A stretch of DNA of 64,000 nt, taken from Bipolaris cookei (lineage: Eukaryota; Ascomycota; Dothideomycetes; Pleosporales; Pleosporaceae). Every line of letters starts with the position of its first letter. Position 1 is the stretch's first letter. Under the pieces are notes generated by a model. The model saw only the letters and a list, made by a program, of their open reading frames with translations. It was not told the origin of the DNA and did no database searches. Position numbers and translations under genes: made by a program. The stretch lies in assembly GCA_002286855.1 (NCBI GenBank), contig NRSV01000004.1, positions 773,213-837,212 of the forward strand, given 5' to 3'. Shown one piece after another: positions 33,718 through 44,317 of this stretch.

Positions 33718-34385
33718 TCAGCTCTTGTCCTCAGGGCTAAAGTTGATACTAATACTGTTAACACAATGTCTTTCGTCCTTGGGATTGCCGAATCGTTCGC
33801 CCTTGAAAATGTGTCCCAAGTGACCTCCGCAATTGTTACAGACAATCTCAGTCCGCATCATGCCTAGACCAGGATCTGGCTTCTGTCCCACAGCGCCGGG
33901 TATGGCGTCCCAGAAGGCGGGCCATCCGCAACCAGAGTCGAATTTGTGATTTGCTTTGTAAAGAGGCGCATCGCACCCACCACAGGTATAGACTCCAGCA
34001 CCGGGGTAGTGCTTGTCATATTTTCCGGAGCCGGGTGGTTCAGTGCCTTTCTTTCGGAGGATACGGAATTGCTCTAGGAAATGTCAGCATCGTCATAGTT
34101 GTAGTTGAAAGAACTGGGAGCCATACCAGGCGATAGCTGTGCCTGCCATTCGCCCTCAGGCTTCTGCACTGGATAGTTCGTGTTGTCAGACATGCTGCTA
34201 GAAGATCCGAAAAGAGCGCCCAAAAAGGGAATGTTTGGCATCGAACGGTAGAGAACTGCGCGCTGGGGAGTGTTGTAGATGGTGCGGCCAATGCCAGTCG
34301 CGGGGCTGGATCGAAGAAAGGCGGTTGTTGTATTTGTTACCGTGTGAATCGTGCGGAGAAATGTTGGAAAAGAAGGGAAGCGCAT
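33718..34385 (-). CDS. msrB: peptide-methionine (R)-S-oxide reductase B, 204 aa
   Basis: Two exons, 34385-34127 and 34073-33718, intron 53 bp. The first ~65 residues are Arg/Ser/Thr-rich without acidic residues and look like a mitochondrial targeting sequence. The enzyme domain then starts (YPVQKPEGEWQAQLSP, EQFRILRKKGTEPPGSGKY), carries the zinc CxxC pairs (CGGC, CNNC), GCGWPAFWDA, and the catalytic cysteine in RHCVNSISI near the C-terminus. It reduces methionine-R-sulfoxide in proteins using thioredoxin, an oxidative damage repair function. A second Met near residue 65 (SMSDNTNYP) could give a cytosolic form. All catalytic and zinc residues are present. Confidence 0.93.
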
Positions 34386-35010
34386 GTGAAGAGAGAATAT
34401 ATGAGCCGTCGTGTTGGTGATTTGGAGACTGTGTTTCGTCCAACCGCGAGTTGATTACTGAGGGGTGGCGGAGAGCTTCGGCGCCACTGGGGAGCTTTGA
34501 GAGCTACCAATTGCGTCATGAGTGTCGCGCACCATCAACATCATCACATCACCATTTTGATAGCCATTTGTCGCCCAACTGGACAGAATGGTCAACACAT
34601 GTCCTCAGGGGGGTGCGCTTTCTCCAATGCATAGGTGTATATACTGTCCTCAGGTCATTATTCCAGCTCTTCGCTTCTCTTCCTCTCATATTCACAATGG
34701 TGAAACGGGGTATCTGTATTGAGTGGGGGCTTCGGCAGAATACAACGATGCCGATAATAAGTTGAAACTATGAAAGGAAAACGACAGATACGTTTCTGAG
34801 ATAAGAGAGAAGTTCAATGCACATGAAGAAGATGTATGATCTATGTACGTCTGATACTCTTCCTATAAACGAAGAGAAGTGCACGAGCATTAGCGCCAGA
34901 ACCTTGTTGGGCAACCTAACTCTATCACGCGTCTTACCGGCACTCCATCTCCTCCATTCCATAATGAAAGTCCATACAAACTAAGCATCCCTACCACCTT
35001 GTTCCTTCCG

Positions 35011-36788
35011 CTAATAACTGCCTACCACATTATTAATCTCAATGCTGGGCTGGATATATGGCTTGACCGTCTTCCGGACCATAGTCCTTTGCTCAAACGC
35101 ATACGCAAATCCAATTAAACTCTCCTCACTCCACAGCTTTCCCGCAAAAGAGATTCCGAATGGGGCATTCGGGGCCGTAGAATTCAAGTCGCCGCGTGAG
35201 TTTGTAATCACCGTGGTGTTAGCGGGGTAGGCTCCCAGTGGGACAGTGACCACCGGACCGCCAATGATGGCAGAGATACCAGATGCGACACCCGAGGGAA
35301 GTACGACAGCATCGAGATTATAGGTTGCCAGGGCACCGAGGAGACCGCCTTCGCCGCCGAGGTAGAGGTCCTCTTGGTATGCAGCCCAGAAGTGTGCATC
35401 TGTATTGCTGAAGTTTTGAGACTGTGCAATCGAGCTATCAAATTGCGCGGTATCTCTGTTAGGGTAGGCCTCTGCTGGGAAACTTTGGGTGAATCTCCTC
35501 ACATCTTCTAAAGTTGTGACGTTGTTGGGGTTGTATGTGAGTTGGGAAAGGTAACTGGCAAGATTGGGCGAGAAATCGCCGTCGAGCACGATGCTCTCGG
35601 CGTTAGATTCAAGATACTGGTCCCATGCGGTGTAGTTTGTTCCTTCTACGATAATGGCGCCAGCAGAACGCAGAACATCAAGAGCGGCTTCAAAAGCGGC
35701 ATATATGGGTGCGGTAGAGGCACGAGGTGTACCGATGGCATTTCGTGGAACACCGATGCGCTTTCCTTTTAAGGCATCCGACCTACAGGCAGAGACATAG
35801 TCAGGTACTGTAACGTTGATTGTATTCTTCGCCCAAGGAATTGCAGAAGTGTAGTTGTCGTACTGATCAGGACCAACAATCGCCTGTAGAATATAGGCTG
35901 CATCCTTGACCGTGCGAGCCATAGGCCCAACTGTGTCCTGATGTTCTGAAATTGGAATCACAAGTGACCTGCTGGTAAGGCCAACGCTGGGCTTTATGCC
36001 GACAATGTTGTTTACTTGGCTTGGTGAAAGGATTGATCCATCGGTTTCAGTGCCCAAAGTTCCAAATGCCAGCCCTATGCTAGCGGCGACACCGCTTCCG
36101 CTGCTGCTACCGCTAGGGTCTTGTCCAGGGAAATATGCGCCATATGTCTGACCACCCTGAGCAGACCAGCCATTCGAAGAATTAGATGATCGGTAATTTG
36201 CCCATTGAGAAAGATTGGTTTTGCCCAGGATGATAGCACCTGCTTTGCGGAGCTTTGCAGCAACTGTAGCATCGCGTGGAACTTTAGCCCCGATAAGAGA
36301 CCAAGAGCCAGCCGTATTGTTCATCTCATCCGCAGTGGCAATGTTATTCTTGATAAGTACTGGGAGGCCATGAAGGGGCCTGCTTGTTGTCAGTAACTTA
36401 CAGCTACATATGTCGGATTGGAGATGACGAACCCTCTGGACTTGCCTAAAGCGCGTTCTTCATCCAGCTGCTTCGCGATAGACCATGCTTCTGGGTTGAT
36501 CTCAACAACCATATGAAGTGTCTTGTTGACTTCAATGATCCGTCCCACGTAAGCCTTGCTTCATGTCAGCACCAAGTCCGGCAATGAGACACAGCAAGTC
36601 ATTTCAGGAAAACTTACCTGTACAAGATCCAAACTTGTAAATGTGCCAGCATTGAGACCAGCAGCCAACTCATCTGCCGTAGCATCCAGAAGAGAAGGGA
36701 AGCCGACTGTACCGTTATACTGCGCATACGCACTCGGGAGTGGAGCAAAGGCCAGAAAGACCCTAGCCAAGAACCAAGCAGAGACCAT
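35011..36788 (-). CDS. secreted amidase (amidase-signature family), 553 aa
   Basis: Three exons: 36788-36618, 36554-36433, 36379-35011, with introns of 63 and 53 bp in frame; the second donor is GTTCGT, less usual but the only one keeping the motif GKSRGPLHGLP. Start chosen at 36788 because it gives a signal peptide (residues 1-22, ending SAYA). The amidase triad is Lys108 (PVLIKNN), the cis-Ser in DPSGSSSGSG (about 189) and the nucleophile Ser213 (TETDGSI). Amidase-signature enzymes hydrolyse amide bonds by this Ser-cisSer-Lys triad; the natural substrate is not predictable. Many N-x-S/T sites fit secretion. The gene is intact. Confidence 0.9.
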
Positions 36789-37645
36789 GATGCTAGTTGC
36801 AACGACTACAGTCTGGGAGGAGAGCTGCACTAGAGAAGGAGGTTGAGAGGTTGAATGTCCCTGGTAAGGGGCAGTCTTATGTCTGTTATTATAACCATGT
36901 GTATTATGATGACCCGAGGTCGGCTCTTGCGCGGTTCCCATATCAGACAAGGATCAGCGTGCAAGCGCGTTTCCGGCAGGGGAGGTTCAATACTGGATGT
37001 AAGTACCTACGTAGTTTCCATGATAAGCACATGGGAATGTCACAACTTGGCTTTGCCACAAGGCATTGTGAGCTTAACAATAACGGTCTGTATGCGTGTG
37101 TGTACAAGTGGGTTGATAATCGGTCACACTCCGCTCCTTTCAGCCCGTGTCGTACACTTGTATCACCTGAGTAGAGAATTTTCTCTTCATACTCTGTTTG
37201 TGATGCTGCTACGCGAGGCTAACAAGCAGCGTAGTTGGATATGTGCCGTGGACATTAGACAAATGCATCTGCGGTTGCGGAAGGTGTTGACGGCGATCAT
37301 TGTCTAATTAGGAAGGTGCTATGGAGGGCAAACTGAGGAATCAAAATCTTGATGCCGTGGAAGGAGGAAGAGGCTACCGGTTGCGGATAGCTATCGATAA
37401 ACTCTACCTAGTGAGCGGTTTGTATGTGTGTATGATGCAAGCACGGAATCTTGGGTGCGTTGTAGATGCTGCCGACCTTCCGCATGGGGCGCGTTCGCAT
37501 GTCGCTCACACCCATGTCTTCAGATTCGCCGCTCGGTTGAAGGCGCTGCCGATGCTGTGCGTGTGGACTGCATCACTAGATTTCAGATCCGGCCAGATAT
37601 CTATGTATGTATGTGAGTCGGTTGCATGCTGATGAGTGCTTTAGT
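36789..37645. other. intergenic region between amidase and MTAP genes
   Basis: No gene supported. It includes the amidase promoter; short open frames here overlap in all phases and show no family features. Confidence 0.5.
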
Positions 37646-38640
37646 CTAGTCGAAGTAGCCTGGGAACAACCATTGCAGCTTCTTCTCCGCTTCCTGTCCT
37701 CGTCCTTCCTTCTTGGTCATGGCGCCCGCAAACCTCATCTGTCCATCCAGGTGCTTTGCGAGAACTTGGTCGACATGCTCTTCCTTGCTCAGCTCGTTTA
37801 GCACGGCGCCCACAAAACATCTTGCATTCTCTGCATTCGCCTTCATGTGGGCCATGACCATCTCGACATTGACATCCTCCTCGCCATCCCCCCGCCAGCA
37901 ATCGTAGTCGGTAGCCATGCAGATCATTTGGTAACCAATCTCGGCCTCGCGCGCAAGCTTGGCTTCTGGAAGAGCAGACATGTTGATGACGCTACCACCC
38001 CAGGATCTGTAGAGATTGGACTCTGCCCGAGTGCTGAATTGTGGTCCCTCCATGCAGATGAGGGTGCCATTGTCGTGTAGCGTCACGCCATCACCCTCGA
38101 GCGCATGTCCGCACTGCCTAACAATGGCGGCTAGGCGCTTGTCGAAGGGGTCGCCAAAGCCTACGTGGCCTACCATGCCACCCTCGAAGAAGGTGAATGG
38201 GCGGATGCCTTTTGTGCGGTCAATGATCTGGTCTGGCACCAAAAAGTCGCGCGGTCGCACGTGTTCCTGTAGCGAGCCGACGGCAGAAAAAGCAATGATG
38301 GTGCGGACGCCGATGTGGCGCAGTGCAGCAATGTTGGCTTGGTTCTTCACCTCGTGAGGGGCGAGCTCGTGGTACAAGCCGTGCCGTGAAAGAAAGGCTA
38401 CAGGAATGGGCTTGCCAGTTGTGGGCGACGGATGTTGCAGGATAGAGATTGGCGAAGATGGCTTTCCCCATGGCGTATTAATGTCAAGAGTTGCAGCAAG
38501 AGTGAAGCCCGGTAGCGATGAAATGCCAGTACCGCCTATGACGGCGATGTGGACGGGTGCTGCAGAACAGGTCAGTACAAGACCAGACGACTGGGAGATG
38601 GGGAATGCGCACCATCATACGTGTTTGGAACACCAGCCAT
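37646..38640 (-). CDS. MEU1: S-methyl-5'-thioadenosine phosphorylase, 313 aa
   Basis: Two exons, 38640-38613 and 38559-37646, with a 53 bp intron (GTGCGC...TGCAG) in frame; the first exon encodes only nine residues. Family motifs: AVIGGTGISSL (phosphate loop), FLSRHG and LAPHEVKNQANI, AFSAVGSL, MEGPQFSTRAES and NMSALPEAKLAREAE, DYDCWR. The enzyme splits methylthioadenosine from polyamine synthesis into adenine and methylthioribose-1-phosphate, the first step of methionine salvage, in cytosol and nucleus. Length fits the family (about 280-340 residues). Intact. The symbol is that of the yeast orthologue. Confidence 0.93.
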
Positions 38641-38824
38641 TCTGCGATAGGGAATCGAGATGGTTCTCGTCCAGATCTTAGTGATGTTATGAAATTTGAA
38701 GACGCTTGGAGCAAGACTGACGCGTGAAAACATTCAATGAGGGGCAGCCAACACGGGCGCGATAACAATTTCTGCCATGGCGGGGTAGCTCTTGCCGTTG
38801 AACCCTGTCAGCATCTACGGTAGA

Positions 38825-38877
38825 CTATGTCAGTCACGTGACCAGCGCCCCGTGGTGATCATTACCTTCTGACATAG
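38825..38877. repeat. 53 bp element with 9 bp terminal inverted repeat
   Basis: CTATGTCAG at 38825-38833 and CTGACATAG at 38869-38877 flank TCACGTGACC...TTACCTTCTGAC. The core is about 85% like 33015-33056 within the MYND insertion. It lies about 190 bp upstream of the MTAP start codon. Confidence 0.5.
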
Positions 38878-38879
38878 AC

Positions 38880-39973
38880 CTGTGCGAGCCACAGTCTCCT
38901 ACTGTGCCTTTTCTATTTCCCTATCTAGTGCCAAAGAAATAATCCTTGTTACTTTTAATAGTAGACTTTTGAAGCTTTATACACGCTGTTCTTATATCGG
39001 CCCTTCCTCTAGCCTGTGATTGGTTAGAGTTTTCTTCCGCTGCTGATGTCTATCCCTCCGTGACAGATATGGGATAGGTAAGTATTGAACATACTGCGGG
39101 TGGGCGCATACGAAAGAACGGGCATGGGTCCCTGTCGAAGTAACAAATGCTGAATATGTCAATTTTCTATACCAAAAAGTTCTTTCAAACCTCTACCATT
39201 ACAATTTTACTACGGGCTCGTCCGGTTTTTTAATACTGGGCTGTTTGTTGTCAATTTTTTTTCTAGTGACACCAAACTGTTTTATGAAAATTTATCGAGG
39301 ATATAAGCGAAGTAAGCAGAGAAAAGGCATTGTAATAGAGATGATAAGATAGGAAAAGCCTACCCGTATTCGGGTGAAAATGAGTAGGAAATTTAGACTA
39401 GTATATTCCAAGTTGGCTGTAAAATGTGCTCAATACACCCGGTTGAGACCCGCGAGTGTTCTATAATGTGTGCCAACCCGCAGTAATCATAGCATATCTG
39501 GCAACAGCTTCTTGCGCGTACAACCCTCAAAGTCTTGCCGGCTCCGTTACATAGATCAGAGATTTGGCTTTATTGGTATTACACGGATATCCCACTCAGT
39601 CACCGAAAACCTTCCTATAAGAATTTACAGGCGGTACAGACATATGACAGTCTTGACTAGTCTTGACTAGTCTCCTGTGTTTGTGATCTTATTTCTGACA
39701 CGAAAGGTTCTATTAATCTAGAGCCCGATGGATCAAGCCACCGAGGTAATCCTGGAAGAAAGTTTTGCGCCACTCTGTTGATATTCTAAGCGACAACTCT
39801 AATAAAAAACACTATATGAGGCTCGCGTACTTGACATCTTGTGGTTGAATATTTGATGTTCGCCTGCCGCAGATCGTTTCTGTTCATGCTAAGATTTTTT
39901 TTTCTCTGAGTTAAGAATTTAATCTTTGTTAACGATCTTCCCTCTAACCTCCACTTCCAAGTCAACTGCATCT
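38880..39973. other. AT-rich intergenic region
   Basis: No gene recognised. Composition is AT-rich, grading into the transposon-rich block. Confidence 0.5.
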
Positions 39974-40214
39974 ATGAAATCACTATTCTTACTCGCTACT
40001 TTCCTCGGAATGGCCATGGCACTGGCACCTGGAGATTGTACATTTTCTGGAAGAGGCACACGGTATTGTCATAAAGGCTGTGGAAGTTAGTATACATTGT
40101 ATTAACTGCTAAAACTCATAACGTGTCTGTATAGCGAGTGGCTCACCGTGCCAAGACTCCATCAACTTCACAGCCATTACACCACTATTGCAACGCAACC
40201 ATAATAGTAAATAG
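39974..40214 (+). CDS. small secreted cysteine-containing protein truncated by a transposon
   Basis: Exon 1 (39974-40085) encodes a signal peptide (residues 1-17, ending AMA) and about 20 mature residues with three cysteines (CTFSGRGTRYCHKGCG). A normal donor (GTTAGT) follows. Only 35 bp later pogo element E begins (40121), so the original 3' part is cut off. The terminus of E supplies TGTCTGTATAG as possible acceptor, giving a 49 bp intron (40086-40134) and an 80 nt second exon with one more cysteine, ending TAG 40212-40214, for a total of 63 residues. Without splicing, a TAG stops the reading at 38 residues. Candidate effector remnant or transposon-exonised new gene; expression is unknown. 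Confidence 0.5.
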
Positions 40215-41980
40215 AAATTGAAATAGGCCAATCTACTCAGAATCTACTTCTACATCTTTCTTGCACGTGCGCAAGTTGTGCCCAGTCTCACCACAGCGTC
40301 TACAGTGCCTTTGCGATGGCTCACCTACTTCAACGCGTGCTCTCTTCTTCACCTTCTTCCCATCACTGCGCGCCCCAAACTCTCTCAGAGCTGCTAATCG
40401 CTCTCCCTCTTCAACTATTAGAGTCTCTCCTTTCTGTACCCGCTTTCTTTTGTGTGATCTTCGTTGTATGGCGGCTTGGTTAGCTGATTCAAGCTCAGCG
40501 ACGCGTTTTTGCGCCAACACCAGCTTCTGCGCGATAATCGCAGCGCCTTTGGCCAGCTTTTCAAAGGCAACTACCATACTTGTTGGTGAACTATCTATAT
40601 GCCTCTAAATCCTCCGCTTCACTAAAGTCGACTGCGACCCTAATTCATGGGTGTTACTTGGGGTTTGCGACAGCCAGGGCAGATCTTCTGCAGCAGGTGG
40701 TGATGGTGTACGCAGCTTGACATCAAGCTTCGATATCACCGCCTCTGGGTCGTGTGGAACTAAGCCAGCGCCTCGGAACCCTCCTAGGATATTGTCCTTA
40801 GTGATAGTCTTGTGATAGGCCTGCTGGAAGGCTGGCAAGAACTCTATCTTAGTGATATGGTTGATCTTGTTGCGCATCAGCTCCTCGGCTTGGCGCCCAT
40901 ACGCTCTCTTCAAAGGCGAAAAACAGCCCACATCAAGGGGCTGCAGTAGGTGCGAGGAGTGCTGAGGCATGCATAGAGTGATGATCTTTGCCTCTGTGCA
41001 GTATTGCTGGAACTCGATAGAGTTGTGGCTCTCATGGCCGTCAAGAATGAGCAGACGATGGGTCCCAATAGTGCGCTCTTTTGTATGCCTGTTAAAGTGC
41101 TCTAGCCACTTCATACCAAGCTCATTTGTTGTCCAGCCATTCTTAGAGACCCCAATAACCCAATCCTTAGGCAGACTCTCTTCCTCTTATACCAAAGGAG
41201 CAGCAGAGTGGTGCTTGCCCTGAAAGATGATGAAGGGTGGGATCGCCCAGCCAGCTGCGCTAACACAAACCACGCTGGTAACCCACTCTCTACTGTCCTG
41301 CTGTATAGATTTTGGCTTTGATCGACGGTCAGAGGCCGTGACTACTGCTGACGAGTTGTGCATGCCCATCATGAAGCCCGTCTCGTCAAAATTGTACATG
41401 TCGTCGTCCTGGATCCCATACTTGGCTTTGGTATTCTGTACCAGGCGGAACCAGTCCTGCACAAGCTCAGGATCTTCACAGAGGGCTCTTCTATAGTCGT
41501 ACTTTCGATTGAACTTCATTTTGAGCTCTGGCCGACGCTTAATGAATGCTCTAGGCCAGTTTGGGCCAACAGGGTCGCGGTGGCGGGCAGCCAGCAAAGA
41601 ATCAGCCATATCTTTGAGAGCAGAAAGGCGCGGCGGAAATCCTCGTGCGTCAAGGTCAAGTATATAGTCAACAATCGTCTCCTCTTCTGTCACAAGAAGC
41701 TTCATTGAGTTGGGCGTAGAATCTTGTCGGGACAGTTTTCCAGCGCGTCGATTGCTAATCGATTTTCGAGGCACGTTATAGAAAGCTGCGGCACGCCGTT
41801 GAGTTAATGTCGCGTCTTTTTCAAGAGCTTGAAGTGCAAGCTGTAATCGAGCTTCTTTGGCAGCTGAAGTATCACTTGGTTATTGAAGCATCACGTTTAA
41901 CAGTAGTGTTGTGGTAGAAGTTGATGGGGTCTTGGCACGGTGAGCCACTCGCTATACTGAGCCACTTGCTATACAGACAC

Positions 41981-41982
<2 letters not shown>
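40121..41982 (-). mobile_element. pogo/Fot1-like transposon E, complete with TIRs
   Basis: Left end ACGTGTCTGTATAGCGAGTGGCTCACCGTGCC..., right end its complement, with TA at 40119-40120 and 41983-41984. The 17 bp unit GTATAGCRAGTGGCTCA occurs once at the left and twice at the right end. It encodes one transposase on the minus strand with three premature stops. Length 1,862 bp. The right TA adjoins a TAA microsatellite. Confidence 0.88.
40233..41891 (-). pseudogene. pogo transposase E, three nonsense codons
   Basis: From ATG 41891 one continuous frame runs to TAA 40233, broken only by TAA at codon 4 (likely CAA), TAA after AAPLV (41190) and TAG after VKRRI (40616), all reachable from Gln codons by C-to-T. 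Domains: psq helix-turn-helix (RRAAAFYNVPRKSISNRR), CENPB-type part (PVGPNWPRAFIKRRPEL), DDE_1 domain (YNFDETGFMMG, LLILDGHESH, LQPLDVGCFSPLKR) and C-terminal zinc knuckle (CRRCGETGHNLRTC). About 552 codons, normal for the family. The best-preserved transposase here. Confidence 0.85.

Positions 41983-42028
<46 letters not shown>
41983..42028. repeat. TAA trinucleotide microsatellite, ~15 units
   Basis: Uninterrupted TAA repeat directly abutting the right end of pogo element E; the TA target site may have been inside it. Confidence 0.95.
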
Positions 42029-42030
<2 letters not shown>

Positions 42031-42099
42031 GCGAGGTAGTGCATGTTGGAAGATGGATACATTGGCTAACTATGATAGTGCGGGAGAGGGAGTATATAT

Positions 42100-42398
42100 A
42101 ACTGAATATTCGGTGGCGGGGCACGGTCACCCATGAAGGTCGCCCTGCGTACACGACCTTCGCCCCCACTATTCTCTAACAGTGCAACCTTGGTGTCTTT
42201 GGGCGAGCGTAGATCGAACAACACCATGCTTTTTAGCAACTTCAGTATACGTAAAATACTTTCCAGGCTCTAAGGCCTCGATAGCTGCAAGCGTAGCCTC
42301 AATATTACTCATGGTGGTAGAGATATTAGGTGATGAAGGAGAGGCGGTTGTGAGGCCGCGCGCATGACGTGTCCGTGCGCACGACGTGTCCACCCACC
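42100..42398 (-). mobile_element. fragment of a second pogo type (helix-turn-helix part)
   Basis: ATG 42312 to 42169 encodes KYFTYTEVAKKHGVVRSTLAQRH, the psq-type helix-turn-helix of the same subfamily as 10.8 kb and 42.8 kb. A hairpin (GAAGGTCG ... CGACCTTC, 42135-42161) lies next to it. The remainder of the transposase is absent; a short, internally deleted copy is likely. Ends not established. Confidence 0.5.
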
Positions 42399-42722
42399 CT
42401 ATTCCATTATAGTCCTGTATCAGCCGTTGGCTATGTAGGACTTTGGCCAGAGGCCGTTCTATCTGCTTATTTACAATTTGGTACTTTGTGCTGTATTGCG
42501 TGACTATAGTGTTTCGGCCTTTATCTAGATAAGCTATTACTAGCTTTCTAAATGCCTAGTGCTAAAGAGCAGTTTGGTAACAGGGAGAGATGTAGGGCAG
42601 CTGGGCTGCCTTTCAGCGGGCTCTCTTAGGGGAAAGGAAATGGTACTAGTAAAAGCAAAGTTGTTTCTTCCGATTTTCTTCTTTTTATTGTTGTTTTTTA
42701 TTGTTTTTCTTTTGTCTACGTA

Positions 42723-43588
42723 CAGTGCCCATGCGCGAATTGATAACCCCCACCACAGCAACAACTGAACTTCAACGCGTTATAACTCAACCAATATGGA
42801 TCCGATTTAAGAAATGATTGCAGAAATCGAATCGCGCAAACCAGGAGATGAATTCTCGTACCAAAAAAATTGCCAAAAGTATGGCGTCAACCGCTGTACG
42901 CTCGCCCGAAGGCACAAGGGTCTACACGAGGCACATGGCGTGCGCCGCCTCTCCCTCCACCCACAACAAGAAGTCCTACACCCTCCGGCTTGATGAGGAT
43001 CAGAAGTATCACGGGGGAGTTATTTTGTGGTCACCTAAGAGTGTACAACAAGCTCAGGATCGTCATGTATCACAACAACAACAAGCCGAACTTCAACAGC
43101 TTCAAAAAGCCGAGAAAGCGGAGATGGATCAGAAAGCCCGCCTCTGGAAGCTTCAGTTACAACAAGCGAAGCGTGTTGAGCGGGAGAAGCGTGGGGAGGA
43201 GAAGAGGAAGGAGGACGCTGCAAAACTAGCTGAGAAACAACACCAGAAGAGGCTTCGCGACGCTGAAAAAGCTATACAATTGCCCCAGAAGGTTAAGCGC
43301 AAAATTTCACAACCTTATAGGCCAGCTACAAAGCGTCAGAAATGTGTTGGGGTTGATACAGCTGTGGTAGGAGTCGCAAACGTTGCACCAACTTCCCCAA
43401 CGCATAGTCGCCGTTCACGACCAATCCAGCCCACAAAGAAATTATTTGACTAGCGCAAAACTTTCCTAGGCCTGTATGTAGTACAAATTATTATTTGTGC
43501 AGTTTTACCACGACTGTTGGAGGCTCTACAAGTCCATCTTTTTGAATATATTGAGTTGTTGGGATGATCAATTCGCGCACGTGCACTG
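42723..43588 (+). mobile_element. internally deleted pogo-like element H nested in LINE copy 3
   Basis: ~24 bp inverted repeats (CAGTGCCCATGCGCGAATTGAT at the left; complement with two changes at the right) with TA on both sides (42721-42722, 43589-43590). At 866 bp it retains the transposase N-terminus (ATG 42795, a TAA at codon 5, then a helix-turn-helix) joined to the coiled-coil C-terminal tail (42818-43453); the DDE catalytic domain is missing. Non-autonomous derivative of the 10.7 kb subfamily. Confidence 0.8.
42818..43453 (+). pseudogene. remnant transposase: helix-turn-helix fused to coiled-coil tail
   Basis: About 211 open codons in a mixed frame. The part from YHGGVILWSP to the end is the charged coiled-coil tail also found at 12.18-12.63 kb; the first ~65 codons are out of the ancestral frame. 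The central catalytic domain has been deleted. It should not be annotated as a cellular gene. Confidence 0.7.
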
Positions 43589-43621
43589 TAGCCTTCTTGG
43601 CCGAGGTGCCACTTTCTTGTT

Positions 43622-43748
43622 TGTAAGCAGTTGAGTGTGTGTGAAGTATTGTGTATTCTGATGTGTATGATGATAGGAGCAAGTTTAAATACAGCGTTAT
43701 TAGTCAGTGAGTAACCACGTGACTATACATGGTACTTCTGGGCTTACA
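43622..43748. repeat. solo LTR-like element, 127 bp, family member 2
   Basis: TGTAAGC...GCTTACA, flanked by a perfect 5 bp duplication TTGTT (43617-43621 and 43749-43753). The undisturbed LINE copy 1 (4165-4190) has a single TTGTT here, which proves the insertion. The partner is 9963-10091. Confidence 0.85.
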
Positions 43749-44313
43749 TTGTTCCTATCCTTGTGCTAGTAATAAAAGCTAACGTAGCTTCTATACCGCT
43801 CGTAGTGTGGAGTAGTAGTGGGAGCTTAAGTACCTTCTGGTCTAGAGTCTTTTTAAGCTTGTTTCTTTCTACGCTGTAGAAGCTGCAGTATAGAAGTAGA
43901 TGCTCTGCTGTTTGCGGTCTCCCGCAGCTACAGAGATCTGTTTCTCTTCTGTTAGTTCTCTTCAGGTAGGAGTTGAAGTATCCGTGTCCTATCTTAAGAG
44001 AATAGAAAGAGCTAGAAATATCTCTGTTCGTGCCTCTCGGGATTGCTAGTTGGTTTTTGAGCTTTAGATCGAAGATAGCTCCGTAGCTAGTCTTTTTCTC
44101 TCTTGCTTTTTCCCTGTACTTTCTCCACTCTTTTGCTTGGCTAGCTCGTTGGAGGAGTTTGATTTTGGTGCCTAGAAAGGCTAGGCTTGTTTGTGATTTT
44201 TTTGGTGTTTGTTTTATGGCCTCCTTTGCTAAGGAATCTGCCTTTTCGTTTCCTTCTATATCTGTATGGCCTGGAGCCCATTTCAAGAAGATCTTTGCTT
44301 TTCTGTTTAGGAT

Positions 44314-44317
44314 NNNN
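44314..44317. other. assembly gap of 4 Ns in LINE RNase H
   Basis: Four N bases within the RNase H domain of LINE copy 3. Confidence 0.99.

Noticed and set aside
36797..37632. Plus-strand frames between amidase and MTAP genes
   Set aside because: Three overlapping phases are open by chance; no hydrophobic, domain or splice evidence.
41983..42028. Regularly spaced repeat considered as CRISPR-like array
   Set aside because: A simple trinucleotide microsatellite in a eukaryotic genome; no spacers.
41921..42136. Open frame with a run of asparagines
   Set aside because: It is the (TAA)n microsatellite read as AAT plus transposon end; no gene evidence.
42818..43453. Frame of 211 codons considered as a novel coiled-coil protein
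   Set aside because: It lies between matched inverted repeats and its tail matches the transposase at 12.2-12.6 kb; it is an internally deleted transposon.
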